Below, piece after piece: positions 56,894-64,000 of a stretch of DNA of 64,000 nucleotides. Positions within the stretch are counted from its first letter, which is position 1, and each line of letters begins with the position of its first letter. Made by a program: the position numbers and the translations under genes. The DNA comes from Roseateles_E cavernae (GTDB lineage Bacteria; Pseudomonadota; Gammaproteobacteria; Burkholderiales; Burkholderiaceae_C): the NCBI RefSeq assembly GCF_040187885.1, contig NZ_JBDPLH010000009.1:153015-217014 (forward strand), written 5' to 3'. The notes under the pieces are model-generated. The model made no database searches and had not been told where the DNA came from. It worked only from the letters and a program-made list of their open reading frames with translations.

Positions 56894-57910
56894 TCAAGCC
56901 CGAGCCGCACGGCGGCGGCCCTGCAAGGCCGACTGGCCCTGCAGTACCAGCGACTCCATCAGGAGCCCGGCATTGAGCGGATGGTCTTCATGGCGTGCGG
57001 CCTGCTGCAGCGCCAGGGCCCATTGCTGCAGCGGCGCGGACGGCCCCGGCGCCGGCAAGGCCTCGGGCGCGAAATAGCGTGGCGGCGCGCCATGGCTGGT
57101 GCGCAGCAGGTCATGGCACAGGCGCTGCATCGCGTCGATCGCGCGCGGCACCGGCCAGTCCGAGATCGCCGCGACCTCGCCGCGCGCCAGCCGCGCCGGC
57201 AGCTGGGCCCAGGCGGCCGCCTTCAGCCCCTCCTCGCTCCAGCGCAAGGCCTCCTGCGGCCGCCCGCCGGCCGCCGCCAGCAAGACCTCGGCGCCGTCGA
57301 CGCCCTGGGCCTGCAGCCAGGCCAGCGCCGGCCCCGGGGCCGGCAGGCCCAGCGGCACCGGCTGGCAGCGGCTGCGGATGGTCGGCAGCAGGCTTTCGGG
57401 CGCCGCGCTGGCCAGCGCGAAGCGCAGCACGCCGGCCGGCTCTTCCAGGGTCTTCAGCAGCGCATTGGCGGCCACCGTGTTCAAGGCCTCGGCCGGATAG
57501 ACCACCACCACCTTGGCGCGGCCACGTGCCGAGGTGGCCTGAGCAAAGCTCAGCATCTGGCGCACCGCCTCGACCTTGATCTCGCGGCTGGGCTTGGTCT
57601 TGCTTTCCTTGCTGCTCTCGCCCTCGTCGGCGGCCCAGCCCAGCGGCTCGCGCAAGGCCTCGGGGATCAGCAGCTGGAAATCCGGGTGGGTGCGCGACTG
57701 GAACAGCTTGCAACTGCCGCACTGGCCGCAGGCCCAGCCCGAGCCGGGGACCGGCGTCTCGCACAGCCAGGCCTGGGCCAGCAGCAGGGCCAGATCGAAC
57801 TGGCCGACACCGGCCGGCCCCTGTATCAGCAGGGCGTGCGAGCGCGCGCGTGCGAGGGCCTCGGTCAGCGGCTCGGCCAGCCAAGGCAGGGCCAGGGTGT
57901 CCGTCACCAT
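56894..57910 (-). CDS. holB: DNA polymerase III subunit delta'
   Basis: Clamp-loader subunit, 338 residues. It has the zinc module CGQCGSCKLFQSRTHPD, the SRC motif (RSRCQPV) and a Walker A-like loop GPAGVGQF in which the usual Lys is Gln, normal for delta', which does not hydrolyse ATP. The start is the ATG at 57910, overlapping tmk by seven bases, or the GTG at 57907. The frame before that is a tmk shadow. pilZ follows after 38 bases. Confidence 0.93.
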   Translation of the reverse strand: MVTDTLALPWLAEPLTEALARARSHALLIQGPAGVGQFDLALLLAQAWLCETPVPGSGWACGQCGSCKLFQSRTHPDFQLLIPEALREPLGWAADEGESSKESKTKPSREIKVEAVRQMLSFAQATSARGRAKVVVVYPAEALNTVAANALLKTLEEPAGVLRFALASAAPESLLPTIRSRCQPVPLGLPAPGPALAWLQAQGVDGAEVLLAAAGGRPQEALRWSEEGLKAAAWAQLPARLARGEVAAISDWPVPRAIDAMQRLCHDLLRTSHGAPPRYFAPEALPAPGPSAPLQQWALALQQAARHEDHPLNAGLLMESLVLQGQSALQGRRRAARA

Positions 57911-58533
57911 CCGCGCGACTCCAGCACGGCCGTGATCTGGGCCGCGACGCTGGCGATCGAGCCGCTGGCATCGATGCGGGCAAAGCGCTCGGGCGCGGCC
58001 GCAGCGCGCGCCGCATAGCCGGCGCGCACCCGCTCGAAGAAGTCCAGGTCCTGCTGCTCGAAGCGGTCTGCCTCGCGTGCGGCGGCGCGGCGCTGCGCGG
58101 CGATCTCGGCCGGCAGGTCGAACCACAGGGTCAGGTCGGGCTGGCGGCCCTGCAGCACCCACTGCTCCAGGCTGCCCAGCACCGCCAGATCCATGCCGCG
58201 TCCATAGCCCTGATAGGCAAAGCTGGCGTCGGCAAAGCGGTCGCAGACGACGGTCTTGCCGGCGGCCAGCGCCGGCTCGATGACCTTGACCAGATGGTCG
58301 CGGCGGCCGGCAAACACCAGCAGCGCCTCGGTCAGCTCATCCATGCCGCTGTGCAGGAACAGGCCGCGCAGGGTCTCGGCCAGCGGCGTGCCGCCGGGCT
58401 CGCGGGTGTTGACCAGCTCGGCGCCGCGCTCGCGCAGGCGCTGGCTCAGGGCCTCGATATGGGTGGACTTGCCGGCACCGTCGATGCCTTCGAAGCTGAT
58501 GAAACGGGCGCTGCGGCCCAGGGCACTGTTCAC
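57904..58533 (-). CDS. tmk: Thymidylate kinase
   Basis: Phosphorylates dTMP to dTDP. A 209-residue P-loop kinase with FEGIDGAGKST (Walker A, about residues 14-24), NTREPGGTPLAE (DRX/REPGG loop) and VVCDRFADASFAYQGYGRG. The start is uncertain: the GTG at 58533 gives the family length, and a GTG at 58548 would overlap the mltG end. Neither has a good Shine-Dalgarno, which suggests coupling to mltG translation. Confidence 0.93.
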   Translation of the reverse strand: MNSALGRSARFISFEGIDGAGKSTHIEALSQRLRERGAELVNTREPGGTPLAETLRGLFLHSGMDELTEALLVFAGRRDHLVKVIEPALAAGKTVVCDRFADASFAYQGYGRGMDLAVLGSLEQWVLQGRQPDLTLWFDLPAEIAAQRRAAAREADRFEQQDLDFFERVRAGYAARAAAAPERFARIDASGSIASVAAQITAVLESRGW

Positions 58534-58537
58534 GAAA

Positions 58538-59578
58538 CTATTGACCACGCTGGTATTTGTTGACGGCGCGATTATGCGCGGCCAGGTCCTCGCTGAACTC
58601 GCTGCTGCCGTCGCCCCGGGCGACGAAGTACAGCGCTTTGCTGGCCGGCGGATGCAGGGTCGCCTGCAACGAGGCCACGCCGGGCATCGCAATCGGCGTC
58701 GGCGGCAGGCCGCCGCGGGTGTAGGTGTTGAAAGGGGTGTCCGTCTGCAGGTCGCGGCGGCGCAGATTGCCGTCGAAAGCCTCGCCGAGGCCGTAGATCA
58801 CGGTCGGGTCGGTCTGCAGCGGCATGCCGATGCGCAAGCGGTTGATGAAGACCGAGGCCACCAGGCCTCGGTCGGCCGCCGCGCCGGTCTCCTTCTCGAC
58901 GATGGAGGCCAGGATCAGGGCCTCGTCGAGGCTCTTCAGCGGCAGGCCGTCGGCCCGGCCGGCCCAGGCCGATTCCAACCGGCGGGCCATCGCCGCATGG
59001 GCGCGCTTGAGCACGGTCAGGTCGCTGACGCCGCGGCTGTAGGCATAGGTATCGGGGAAGAAGCGGCCTTCGGCCGGCATGCCGGGCGCGCCCAGCGCCG
59101 CCATGATCTGGGCCTCGCTCATGCCGGCCGTGGCCGGTTTGAGCGCCGGCGCCTTGGCCAGCGCGGCGCGGAACTGGCGGAAGGTCCAGCCCTCGATCAG
59201 GCGCACCACCTCCAGCACCTCGTCGCCGCGCACCATCTTGTTCAGCAGATCGCGCGGCGTCGCGCCCTGGTGGATCTCATAGCTGCCGGCGCGGATCTGG
59301 CGCGCCTGGCCCGACCAGCGGAACCACTGATAGAGCAGCCGCGCATCGGTGGCGACACCCGCCGCCACCCAGGCCTGGGCCACCTGCTGCGGTGTGCTGC
59401 CCGGCTCGACGGACAGCTCCACCGCCGGCTTGTCCAGCGCCAGCGGCTGGTCCAGCCACCACCAGGCCGCGCCGGCGCCCGCCCCGGCCAGACCCAGGGC
59501 CAGCAGCAGCAGGCTCAGCAGCCAGCCCACGGCGCCGAGACCGGCGGAGCGTTTTCTTCTGTTGCGATGGCGGGCCAA
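58538..59578 (-). CDS. mltG: Endolytic murein transglycosylase MltG
   Basis: Cleaves nascent glycan strands next to the division and elongation machinery. About 346 residues: a basic cytoplasmic tail (ARHRNRRKR), one transmembrane helix (about residues 18-42), a LysM-like subdomain, and the YceG catalytic domain with the Glu of LASIVEKETG and RLRIGMPLQTDPTVIYGLG. The proposed start is the TTG at 59578. The frame is open to 59644, but this would overlap the divergent ygfZ start. It heads the mltG-tmk-holB-pilZ-tatD string. Confidence 0.92.
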   Translation of the reverse strand: MARHRNRRKRSAGLGAVGWLLSLLLLALGLAGAGAGAAWWWLDQPLALDKPAVELSVEPGSTPQQVAQAWVAAGVATDARLLYQWFRWSGQARQIRAGSYEIHQGATPRDLLNKMVRGDEVLEVVRLIEGWTFRQFRAALAKAPALKPATAGMSEAQIMAALGAPGMPAEGRFFPDTYAYSRGVSDLTVLKRAHAAMARRLESAWAGRADGLPLKSLDEALILASIVEKETGAAADRGLVASVFINRLRIGMPLQTDPTVIYGLGEAFDGNLRRRDLQTDTPFNTYTRGGLPPTPIAMPGVASLQATLHPPASKALYFVARGDGSSEFSEDLAAHNRAVNKYQRGQ

Positions 59579-59626
59579 GACCTGAGCTTTCCGAAGGTGA
59601 TGTGGGCGCTGATGATAATCGGGGCC

Positions 59627-60571
59627 ATGAGCGAACCCACCCACACCACTTCCACCATCACCGGCGGCGCGCTGCGCCTGGCCGACTGGGGCCTGATGCG
59701 CGCCCAGGGCGAGGAAGCCGCCAAGTTTCTACACGGCCAACTGACCCAGGACATCGCGCTGCAGCCCCCCGAGCAGGCCCGGCTGGCCGGCTACTGCTCG
59801 GCCAAGGGCCGGCTGCTGGCCACCTTGCTGGCCGTCAAGAACACCGGCGATGAGCTGCTGCTGGCCCTGCCGGCCGAGCTGCTGGCGCCGACCCTGAAGC
59901 GGCTCTCGATGTTTGTGCTGCGCGCCAAGTGCAAGCTCAGCGACGCCAGTGCCGACTGGGCGCTGTGGGGCCTGGCCGGCCCAGCCGCCAGCGCCTGGCT
60001 GGGCACGGCCGCGCCGGCCGAGGTCTGGGGCGTGGCCCGCATCGGCGTGGCCCTGGTGGTGAAACTGCCCGAGGCCGGGTTGGCGCGCTACGCGCTGCTG
60101 CAGCCGGCGCAGGCCCCGGCCCCCGCCCTGCCCGCGCTGGCCGAGGCCGACTGGCAATGGCTGGAGGTGCAGGCCGGCCTGGCCTGGGTGCGCGGCGCGA
60201 CGGTCGAACAGTTCGTGCCGCAGATGCTCAATCTGGAGCTGCTGGGCGGGGTGAACTTCCAGAAGGGCTGCTATCCCGGCCAGGAGGTGGTGGCGCGCAG
60301 CCAGTACCGCGGCACGGTCAAGCGGCGCACCCTGATGTTCGCCGCCGAGGGCGCTGCCCAGGCGGCGGTCGGCCAGGAGCTGTTCCACAGCGCGGACCCG
60401 GCCCAGCCGGCCGGACTGGTGGCCGCGGCGGCGCGGCGCGGAGACCGGACCCTGCTGCTGGCCGAGGTCAAGCTGGCGGCGCTGGAGGCCGGCAGCCTGC
60501 ATCTGGGCAGCGCCGAGGGCCCGGTCCTGAGCCCGCGCGCGCTGCCTTATCCGGTGGGCGAACCGCAGTGA
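59627..60571 (+). CDS. ygfZ: tRNA-modifying/folate-binding protein YgfZ
   Basis: A 314-residue protein of the GcvT-like fold, with the family signature KGCYPGQEVVARSQYRG (about residues 215-231), whose Cys is essential in E. coli. It supports folate-dependent repair or assembly of Fe-S enzymes such as MiaB. The ATG at 59627 gives the usual N-terminus; the longer open frame from 58256 runs over mltG and is rejected. It is divergent from mltG by 48 bases. Confidence 0.93.
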   Translation: MSEPTHTTSTITGGALRLADWGLMRAQGEEAAKFLHGQLTQDIALQPPEQARLAGYCSAKGRLLATLLAVKNTGDELLLALPAELLAPTLKRLSMFVLRAKCKLSDASADWALWGLAGPAASAWLGTAAPAEVWGVARIGVALVVKLPEAGLARYALLQPAQAPAPALPALAEADWQWLEVQAGLAWVRGATVEQFVPQMLNLELLGGVNFQKGCYPGQEVVARSQYRGTVKRRTLMFAAEGAAQAAVGQELFHSADPAQPAGLVAAAARRGDRTLLLAEVKLAALEAGSLHLGSAEGPVLSPRALPYPVGEPQ

Positions 60572-60861
60572 GCAGTACCGCCCAGGCCGAGCTCTATATT
60601 TACTACAAGCTCGGCCCGGCGCAGGCCGAGGCCGCGCTGGCGGCCTTCGAGCAGGCCCGGGGCGAGGCGCCGGTGCGGCTGCTGCAGCGCCGCGATGGCG
60701 ATGCAGCCCTGCTGACCTGGATGGAGGTCTACGGCCCGGATGTGGCCCAGGCCCAGCTTGTGGAACAGCGTATCGCCGCCGTGATGGCGCCGTTCGCTGT
60801 CGGGGCCCGGCACCGCGAGGCCTTTGAGGCACTGAGCCCGGCGGCCAGCCCGGCGAAGTAA
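60568..60861 (+). CDS. DUF4936 family small protein
   Basis: A 97-residue protein starting at GTG 60568, overlapping the ygfZ stop by four bases (GTGA). It reads AELYIYYKLGPAQAEAAL ... LLQRRDGDAALLTWMEVY ... PFAVGARHREAFEAL. I recall DUF4936 genes directly after ygfZ in many Burkholderiales; the function is unknown. The alpha/beta pattern and small size suggest a ferredoxin-like fold. A terminator follows nine bases after the stop. Confidence 0.83.
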   Translation: MSSTAQAELYIYYKLGPAQAEAALAAFEQARGEAPVRLLQRRDGDAALLTWMEVYGPDVAQAQLVEQRIAAVMAPFAVGARHREAFEALSPAASPAK

Positions 60862-60869
60862 CAAATAGT

Positions 60870-60889
60870 CAGCCAAAGCGGCTGTTTTT
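60870..60889 (+). terminator. Rho-independent terminator after the ygfZ operon
   Basis: CAGCC (60870-60874) pairs with GGCTG (60880-60884) around a 5-base loop, followed by five T (60885-60889). The stem is short, but the U-tract is immediate and the position after the last gene is right. Confidence 0.75.
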
Positions 60890-61012
60890 GGGGCGATCAG
60901 CGCCCGCCCAGGCCCTCTAGCATGCGGACGATGGAAAGATCGCGGCCATGTGCCGGTAGCGCCAGCAGCCCAGTTCCCCCGGCCTTTGTGTCCGGCGGAT
61001 CTGTCGTCACGC

Positions 61013-61039
61013 TCAAGTTTGCCGGTGCCTGTCCGAAAT
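61013..61039 (+). promoter_or_regulatory. Flagellar sigma-28 (FliA) type promoter
   Basis: TCAAGTTT (61013-61020), an 11-base spacer, then TCCGAAAT (61032-61039), close to the TAAAGTTT-N11-GCCGATAA consensus. It lies in the 355-base gap before the giant repeat gene. The predicted transcript start near 61047 gives a leader of about 170 bases. Confidence 0.6.
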
Positions 61040-61074
61040 CCGACCATAGGCCATCGTAGGTAGATCACCTGCAA

Positions 61075-61118
61075 GGCGTTCTCAAGCGACTCGCGTCACT
61101 GCCGCGAGCCGGAACGCC
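61075..61118 (+). promoter_or_regulatory. Two-tier hairpin in the leader of the giant repeat gene
   Basis: An outer 7-bp stem (GGCGTTC 61075-61081 with GAACGCC 61112-61118) encloses an inner 6-bp stem (CTCGCG 61090-61095 with CGCGAG 61103-61108) with a 7-base loop. It lies downstream of the sigma-28-type promoter and about 100 bases before the start codon, so it would be part of the mRNA leader. No known riboswitch class was recognised. Confidence 0.42.
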
Positions 61119-61159
61119 GTCGCATCCCTGATCGACCTGCCGTGCTGCCGGAATTTCTG

Positions 61160-61186
61160 CCCCGCGCAAGCCATCGTGATGCGGGG
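61160..61186 (+). promoter_or_regulatory. Hairpin before the giant repeat gene start
   Basis: CCCCGC (61160-61165) pairs with GCGGGG (61181-61186) over a 15-base loop, about 20 bases before the ribosome-binding site (GGAG at 61207-61210). It could mask or expose the initiation region together with the hairpin at 61075. Confidence 0.35.
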
Positions 61187-61216
61187 GGCTCAACTTACAT
61201 GCTCCTGGAGCTGACC

Positions 61217-64000
61217 ATGGCCTCTCTCATCGAGAACCTCAGTACTGCACAAATCGCCGGCTTGTCCACCAGCACCCTGGCTAAGCTGGGGAGCGCCGAT
61301 TGGGCGGCGTTCAGTACCGAACAGATCCAGGCGCTGACCACCAGCCAGTTCAATTACCTGACGACCAACGCGGTCGCCCAGCTGTCGACCGCCCAGTTCG
61401 CGGTGATACAGACCGAAGACCTGCGCATGCTCAGCACGCAGGCGGTCAAGGTCATCAGCAGCGCCCAGATCGATGCGATGGGCTCCGAGCAGTTCGGCGC
61501 ACTGAAGACCCAGCAGGTCAGCGCCTTCTCGACAGCCCAGCTCGGCAGCTTCGGCAGCGAGGACATCAGCGCGCTGGCCAGCGAGCAGATCCGCGCGCTG
61601 ACCAGCAACCAGGTCTCCAATCTGTCGACCCACCAGGTCGCCAACCTGACCAGCGAGGACTTGCAGGCCCTGAAAACCGACCAGGTGCGCGCGCTGAACT
61701 CGGCCCAGGTCGGCGGCCTGAGCAGCGAGAACATCGTCGCTTTGCAAAGCCAGCAGGTCGCGGCGCTGGGCTCGACCCAGGTCGGCGGCCTGGGCACGGC
61801 GCAGCTGGCCGCGATGGAATCGGCCGATCTGCGAGCCCTGGGCACGGCCGCCCTGCGGGCGCTGAGCACGGCTCAGCTTGACAGTCTGGGCACCGATCAG
61901 ATCGCGGCACTGGCCACCCAGCAGGTGGCCGCCCTGACGACCAGCCAGCTGAGCAATCTGAGCAGCGAAGACCTGGCCGCCTTGGGCAGCGAGCAGATAC
62001 GCGCACTGAGCACCGGCCAGATCGCCGGTCTGGGCAGCGCACAGCTCGCCAACCTGACCAGCGAGGACTTGCAGGCCTTGAAGACCGAGCAGGTGCGCGC
62101 GCTGGGTTCGGCCCAGCTGGGCGCGCTGAGCACGGAAAACATCGTGGCGCTGCAGACCCAGCAGGTCGCGGCCCTGGGCTCGGCCCAGGTCGGTGGCCTG
62201 GAGACCGAGCAGCTGGCGGCGATGGAATCGGCCGATCTGCGCGCGATCAGCACCGCCGCGCTGCGCGCCTTCTCCAGCGCCCAGCTCGACAGCCTGGCCT
62301 CCGAACAGATTGCCGGCCTGGCCACCCAGCAGGTGGCCGGGCTGTCCACCTCGCAGCTGGCCAATCTGGCCAGCGAGGACTTGAGCGCGCTGAGCAGTGA
62401 ACAGCTGCGTGCGCTGAGCACCGGCCAGATCGCCGGCCTGACGACCGGCCAGCTCGCCAACCTGACCAGCGAGGACTTGCAGGCCCTGAAGACCGAGCAG
62501 GTGCGTGCGCTGGGCTCGGCCCAGCTCGGCGCGCTGAGCACCGAGAACATCGCCGCGCTGCAAAGTCAGCAGGTCGCGGCACTGGGTTCGGCCCAGGTCG
62601 GCGGTCTGGAAACCGAGCAACTGGCCGCGCTGGAGTCGGCCGATCTGCGCGCGCTGAACACCGCCGCGTTGCGCGCCCTGTCCACCGCCCAGCTTGACAG
62701 CCTGGCCTCCGAGCAGATCGCGGCGCTGGCCACGGGCCAGGTCGCCGCCTTGTCGACCAGCCAGCTGGCCGCCATGAGCAGCGAGGATCTGGCCGCGCTG
62801 ACCAGCGACCAGATCCGCGCGCTGGGCACCGGCCAGATTGCCGGGCTCACGACGGCCCAGCTGGCCACGCTCACCAGCGAGGATCTGCAGGCGCTGAAGA
62901 CCGAACAGATCCGCGCGCTGGGCTCGGCCCAGCTGGGTGCGCTGTCCAGCGAGAACATCGTCGCCTTGCAAAGCCAGCAAGTCGCAGCCCTGGGCTCGGC
63001 CCAGGTCGGCGGCCTTGAAACCGATCAACTGGCCGCGATGGAATCGGCCGACCTGCGTGCGATGAACACGGCCGCCTTGCGCGCCCTCTCCACCGCCCAG
63101 ATCGACGGCCTGGGCACGGAGCAGCTGGCCGGCCTGGCCACGGCCCAAGTGGCCGCCCTGTCCACCAACCAGCTGGCCAATCTCAGCAGCGAGGATCTCG
63201 CCGCTTTGACCAGCGACCAGATCCGGGCCCTGGGTACCGGCCAGATCGCCGGCCTGAGCACGGCCCAGCTGGCCACGATCACCAGCGAAGACCTGCAGGC
63301 GCTGAAGACCGATCAGATTCGCGCCCTGGGTNACCAGCTGGCCAATCTCAGCAGCGAGGATCTCGCCGCTTTGACCAGCGACCAGATCCGGGCCCTGGGT
63401 ACCGGCCAGATCGCCGGCCTGAGCACGGCCCAGCTGGCCACGATCACCAGCGAAGACCTGCAGGCGCTGAAGACCGATCAGATTCGCGCCCTGGGTTCGG
63501 CCCAGCTGGGCGCACTGTCCACCGAGAACATCGAAGACCTGCAAACCCAGCAGGTCGCGGCACTGAGCTCGTCCCAGGTCGCCGGCCTTGGCACCGAGCA
63601 GCTGGTGGCCATGGAATCGGACGATCTGCGCGCGCTGAGCACCGCCGCCCTGCGCGCCCTCTCCACGGCCCAGCTCGACGCCCTGGGCACGGACCAGATC
63701 GCCGCACTGAGCTCGGCCCAGATCGCTGCGCTGAGCTCTGCACCGCAGCTGGGCAACCTCAGCAGCGAAGACCTGAGCGCGCTGACCAGCGACCAGATCC
63801 GCGCCCTGAGCACCAGCCAGATCGCCGGGCTCACGACGGCCCAGGTTTCGACCCTGGCCAGCGATGATCTGCAGGCCCTGAAGACCGAGCAAATCCGCGC
63901 GCTGGGCTCGGCCCAGCTCGGCGCCCTCTCCTCGGAAAACATCGTCGCGCTGCAGAGCCAGCAGGTCGCGGCCCTGGGTTCCGCCCAGGTCGGCGGTCTT
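61217..64000 (+). CDS. Giant octapeptide-repeat protein, 3' end outside the window
   Basis: The frame stays open for 928 codons to the window edge. The start is the ATG at 61217 (MASLIENLSTAQIAGL) with GGAG six bases upstream; an ATG at 61199 is in frame but has a poorer site. Almost the whole chain is octapeptides of the form [LMFI]-x-[ST]-x-[QDN]-[ILV]-x-[AGNS], for example LKTEQVRA, LGSAQLGA and MESADLRA. The first ~17 octads are irregular; from 61646 they form units of 17 octads. There is no signal peptide and no cysteine in the part seen. I recall similar Leu-Ser/Thr-x-Gln repeats in large Burkholderiales proteins loosely labelled adhesin or heme-utilisation, but no function. A sigma-28-type promoter suggests expression with flagellar genes. 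The single N at 63332 falls in codon 706, which would be Asn if N is A. Export route and C-terminus are unseen. Confidence 0.85.
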   Translation, partial: MASLIENLSTAQIAGLSTSTLAKLGSADWAAFSTEQIQALTTSQFNYLTTNAVAQLSTAQFAVIQTEDLRMLSTQAVKVISSAQIDAMGSEQFGALKTQQVSAFSTAQLGSFGSEDISALASEQIRALTSNQVSNLSTHQVANLTSEDLQALKTDQVRALNSAQVGGLSSENIVALQSQQVAALGSTQVGGLGTAQLAAMESADLRALGTAALRALSTAQLDSLGTDQIAALATQQVAALTTSQLSNLSSEDLAALGSEQIRALSTGQIAGLGSAQLANLTSEDLQALKTEQVRALGSAQLGALSTENIVALQTQQVAALGSAQVGGLETEQLAAMESADLRAISTAALRAFSSAQLDSLASEQIAGLATQQVAGLSTSQLANLASEDLSALSSEQLRALSTGQIAGLTTGQLANLTSEDLQALKTEQVRALGSAQLGALSTENIAALQSQQVAALGSAQVGGLETEQLAALESADLRALNTAALRALSTAQLDSLASEQIAALATGQVAALSTSQLAAMSSEDLAALTSDQIRALGTGQIAGLTTAQLATLTSEDLQALKTEQIRALGSAQLGALSSENIVALQSQQVAALGSAQVGGLETDQLAAMESADLRAMNTAALRALSTAQIDGLGTEQLAGLATAQVAALSTNQLANLSSEDLAALTSDQIRALGTGQIAGLSTAQLATITSEDLQALKTDQIRALGXQLANLSSEDLAALTSDQIRALGTGQIAGLSTAQLATITSEDLQALKTDQIRALGSAQLGALSTENIEDLQTQQVAALSSSQVAGLGTEQLVAMESDDLRALSTAALRALSTAQLDALGTDQIAALSSAQIAALSSAPQLGNLSSEDLSALTSDQIRALSTSQIAGLTTAQVSTLASDDLQALKTEQIRALGSAQLGALSSENIVALQSQQVAALGSAQVGGL
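61646..64000 (+). repeat. 408-bp tandem super-repeats (17 octapeptides each)
   Basis: Units begin at 61646, 62054, 62462, 62870 and 63278, exactly 408 bases apart, each opening with a (L/I)TSEDLQA codon block. A further unit opens at 63854 (LASDDLQA). Within a unit each octad keeps its identity: octad 4 is LSxENI, octad 8 is MESADLRA, and octad 9 is xxTAALRA, lacking the usual Gln. The unit copied in evolution is therefore the 136-residue block, not the single octad. After the N the spacing is 411 because one octad has nine residues (LSSAPQLGN). Confidence 0.92.
63168..63496. other. Probable assembly join: N flanked by identical 164-bp copies
   Basis: 63168-63331 and 63333-63496 are base-for-base identical, separated by a single N at 63332. 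Neighbouring super-repeats differ at many positions and are 408 bases apart, whereas these copies are offset by 165. This looks like two contig ends that overlap but were joined without merging. Removing one copy plus the N takes out 55 codons, keeps the frame, and restores the octad register. The true repeat number at this point is unknown. Confidence 0.85.

Noticed and set aside
60568..60861. Reading the region after ygfZ as the tail of a 310-residue frame starting at 59929
   Set aside because: The upstream part of that frame overlaps ygfZ and is Gly/Arg-rich shadow sequence. Only the part from the GTG at 60568 resembles a family (DUF4936).
63278..63496. A natural extra half-unit in the super-repeat array
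   Set aside because: The extra copy is identical over 164 bases, starts mid-octad, breaks the octad register and is joined by an N. All true unit boundaries keep 408 bases and show divergence.
61190..63892. A 900-codon open frame on the minus strand opposite the giant repeat gene
   Set aside because: It is a by-product of the periodic codons (CAG, CTG, GCC, AGC) of the plus-strand repeats. It has no ribosome-binding site or family, and its repeats are a mirror of the plus-strand octads. The plus frame has a Shine-Dalgarno and a promoter-like element.

Overview
The window reads as chromosome from a GC-rich Burkholderiales bacterium (Betaproteobacteria), probably near Roseateles, Rubrivivax or Leptothrix. 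The evidence is the base composition, the protein families, and a gene order I know from that order: LysR-leuC-leuD-leuB-asd-fimV-truA-trpF-trpB-trpA-accD-folC-SPOR-cvpA-purF. No insertion sequence, phage or CRISPR array was seen.

Layout. 1-19448 is almost all on the minus strand. It holds a tRNA-Ala end, gltX, purF, cvpA, an SPOR protein, folC, accD, trpA/B/F, truA, fimV, asd, leuB/D/C, a LysR regulator and a Bug-type binding protein. Many junctions are ATGA-type overlaps. 19827-22130 (+) is a secreted 5'-nucleotidase-like/TIGR03790 fusion. 22151-29828 (-) is a propionyl-CoA to succinyl-CoA module (mutase, GNAT, MeaB, carboxylase beta and alpha, epimerase-like VOC) with a divergent GntR regulator. 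30565-37115 holds a solute-binding protein, a RES/Xre toxin-antitoxin pair, and a TRAP transporter plus gluconokinase operon facing a LacI regulator, with two identical operators between them. 37122-42807 holds an RND pump, its adaptor and an MFS carrier. 42810-47442 (-) holds aroC, a hydrolase, waaA and a phosphohexomutase behind a sigma-54-type promoter. 47635-49892 (+) is a LytS/LytTR two-component system with a guanidinium-exporter-like SMR gene. 49972-51524 is a patch of lower GC with three small genes. 51770-54697 (+) is a DNA-alkylation repair cluster plus an EamA carrier. 54703-59578 (-) is the conserved mltG-tmk-holB-pilZ-tatD block with an ankyrin protein and a small protein. 59627-60861 (+) is ygfZ and a DUF4936 gene, followed by a terminator.

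The right end holds the most unusual object. From 61217 to the window edge a plus-strand reading frame encodes at least 928 residues built almost wholly of octapeptides, arranged in 17-octad (136-residue, 408-bp) super-repeats. It sits behind a flagellar sigma-28-type promoter and a structured leader. The assembly is broken inside it: a single N is flanked by two identical 164-bp copies.

The second notable object is the 19.8-kb fusion. Its nucleotidase domain has lost two residues expected to bind one of its two metals, and it is joined to a domain family tied to exosortase-bearing genomes.
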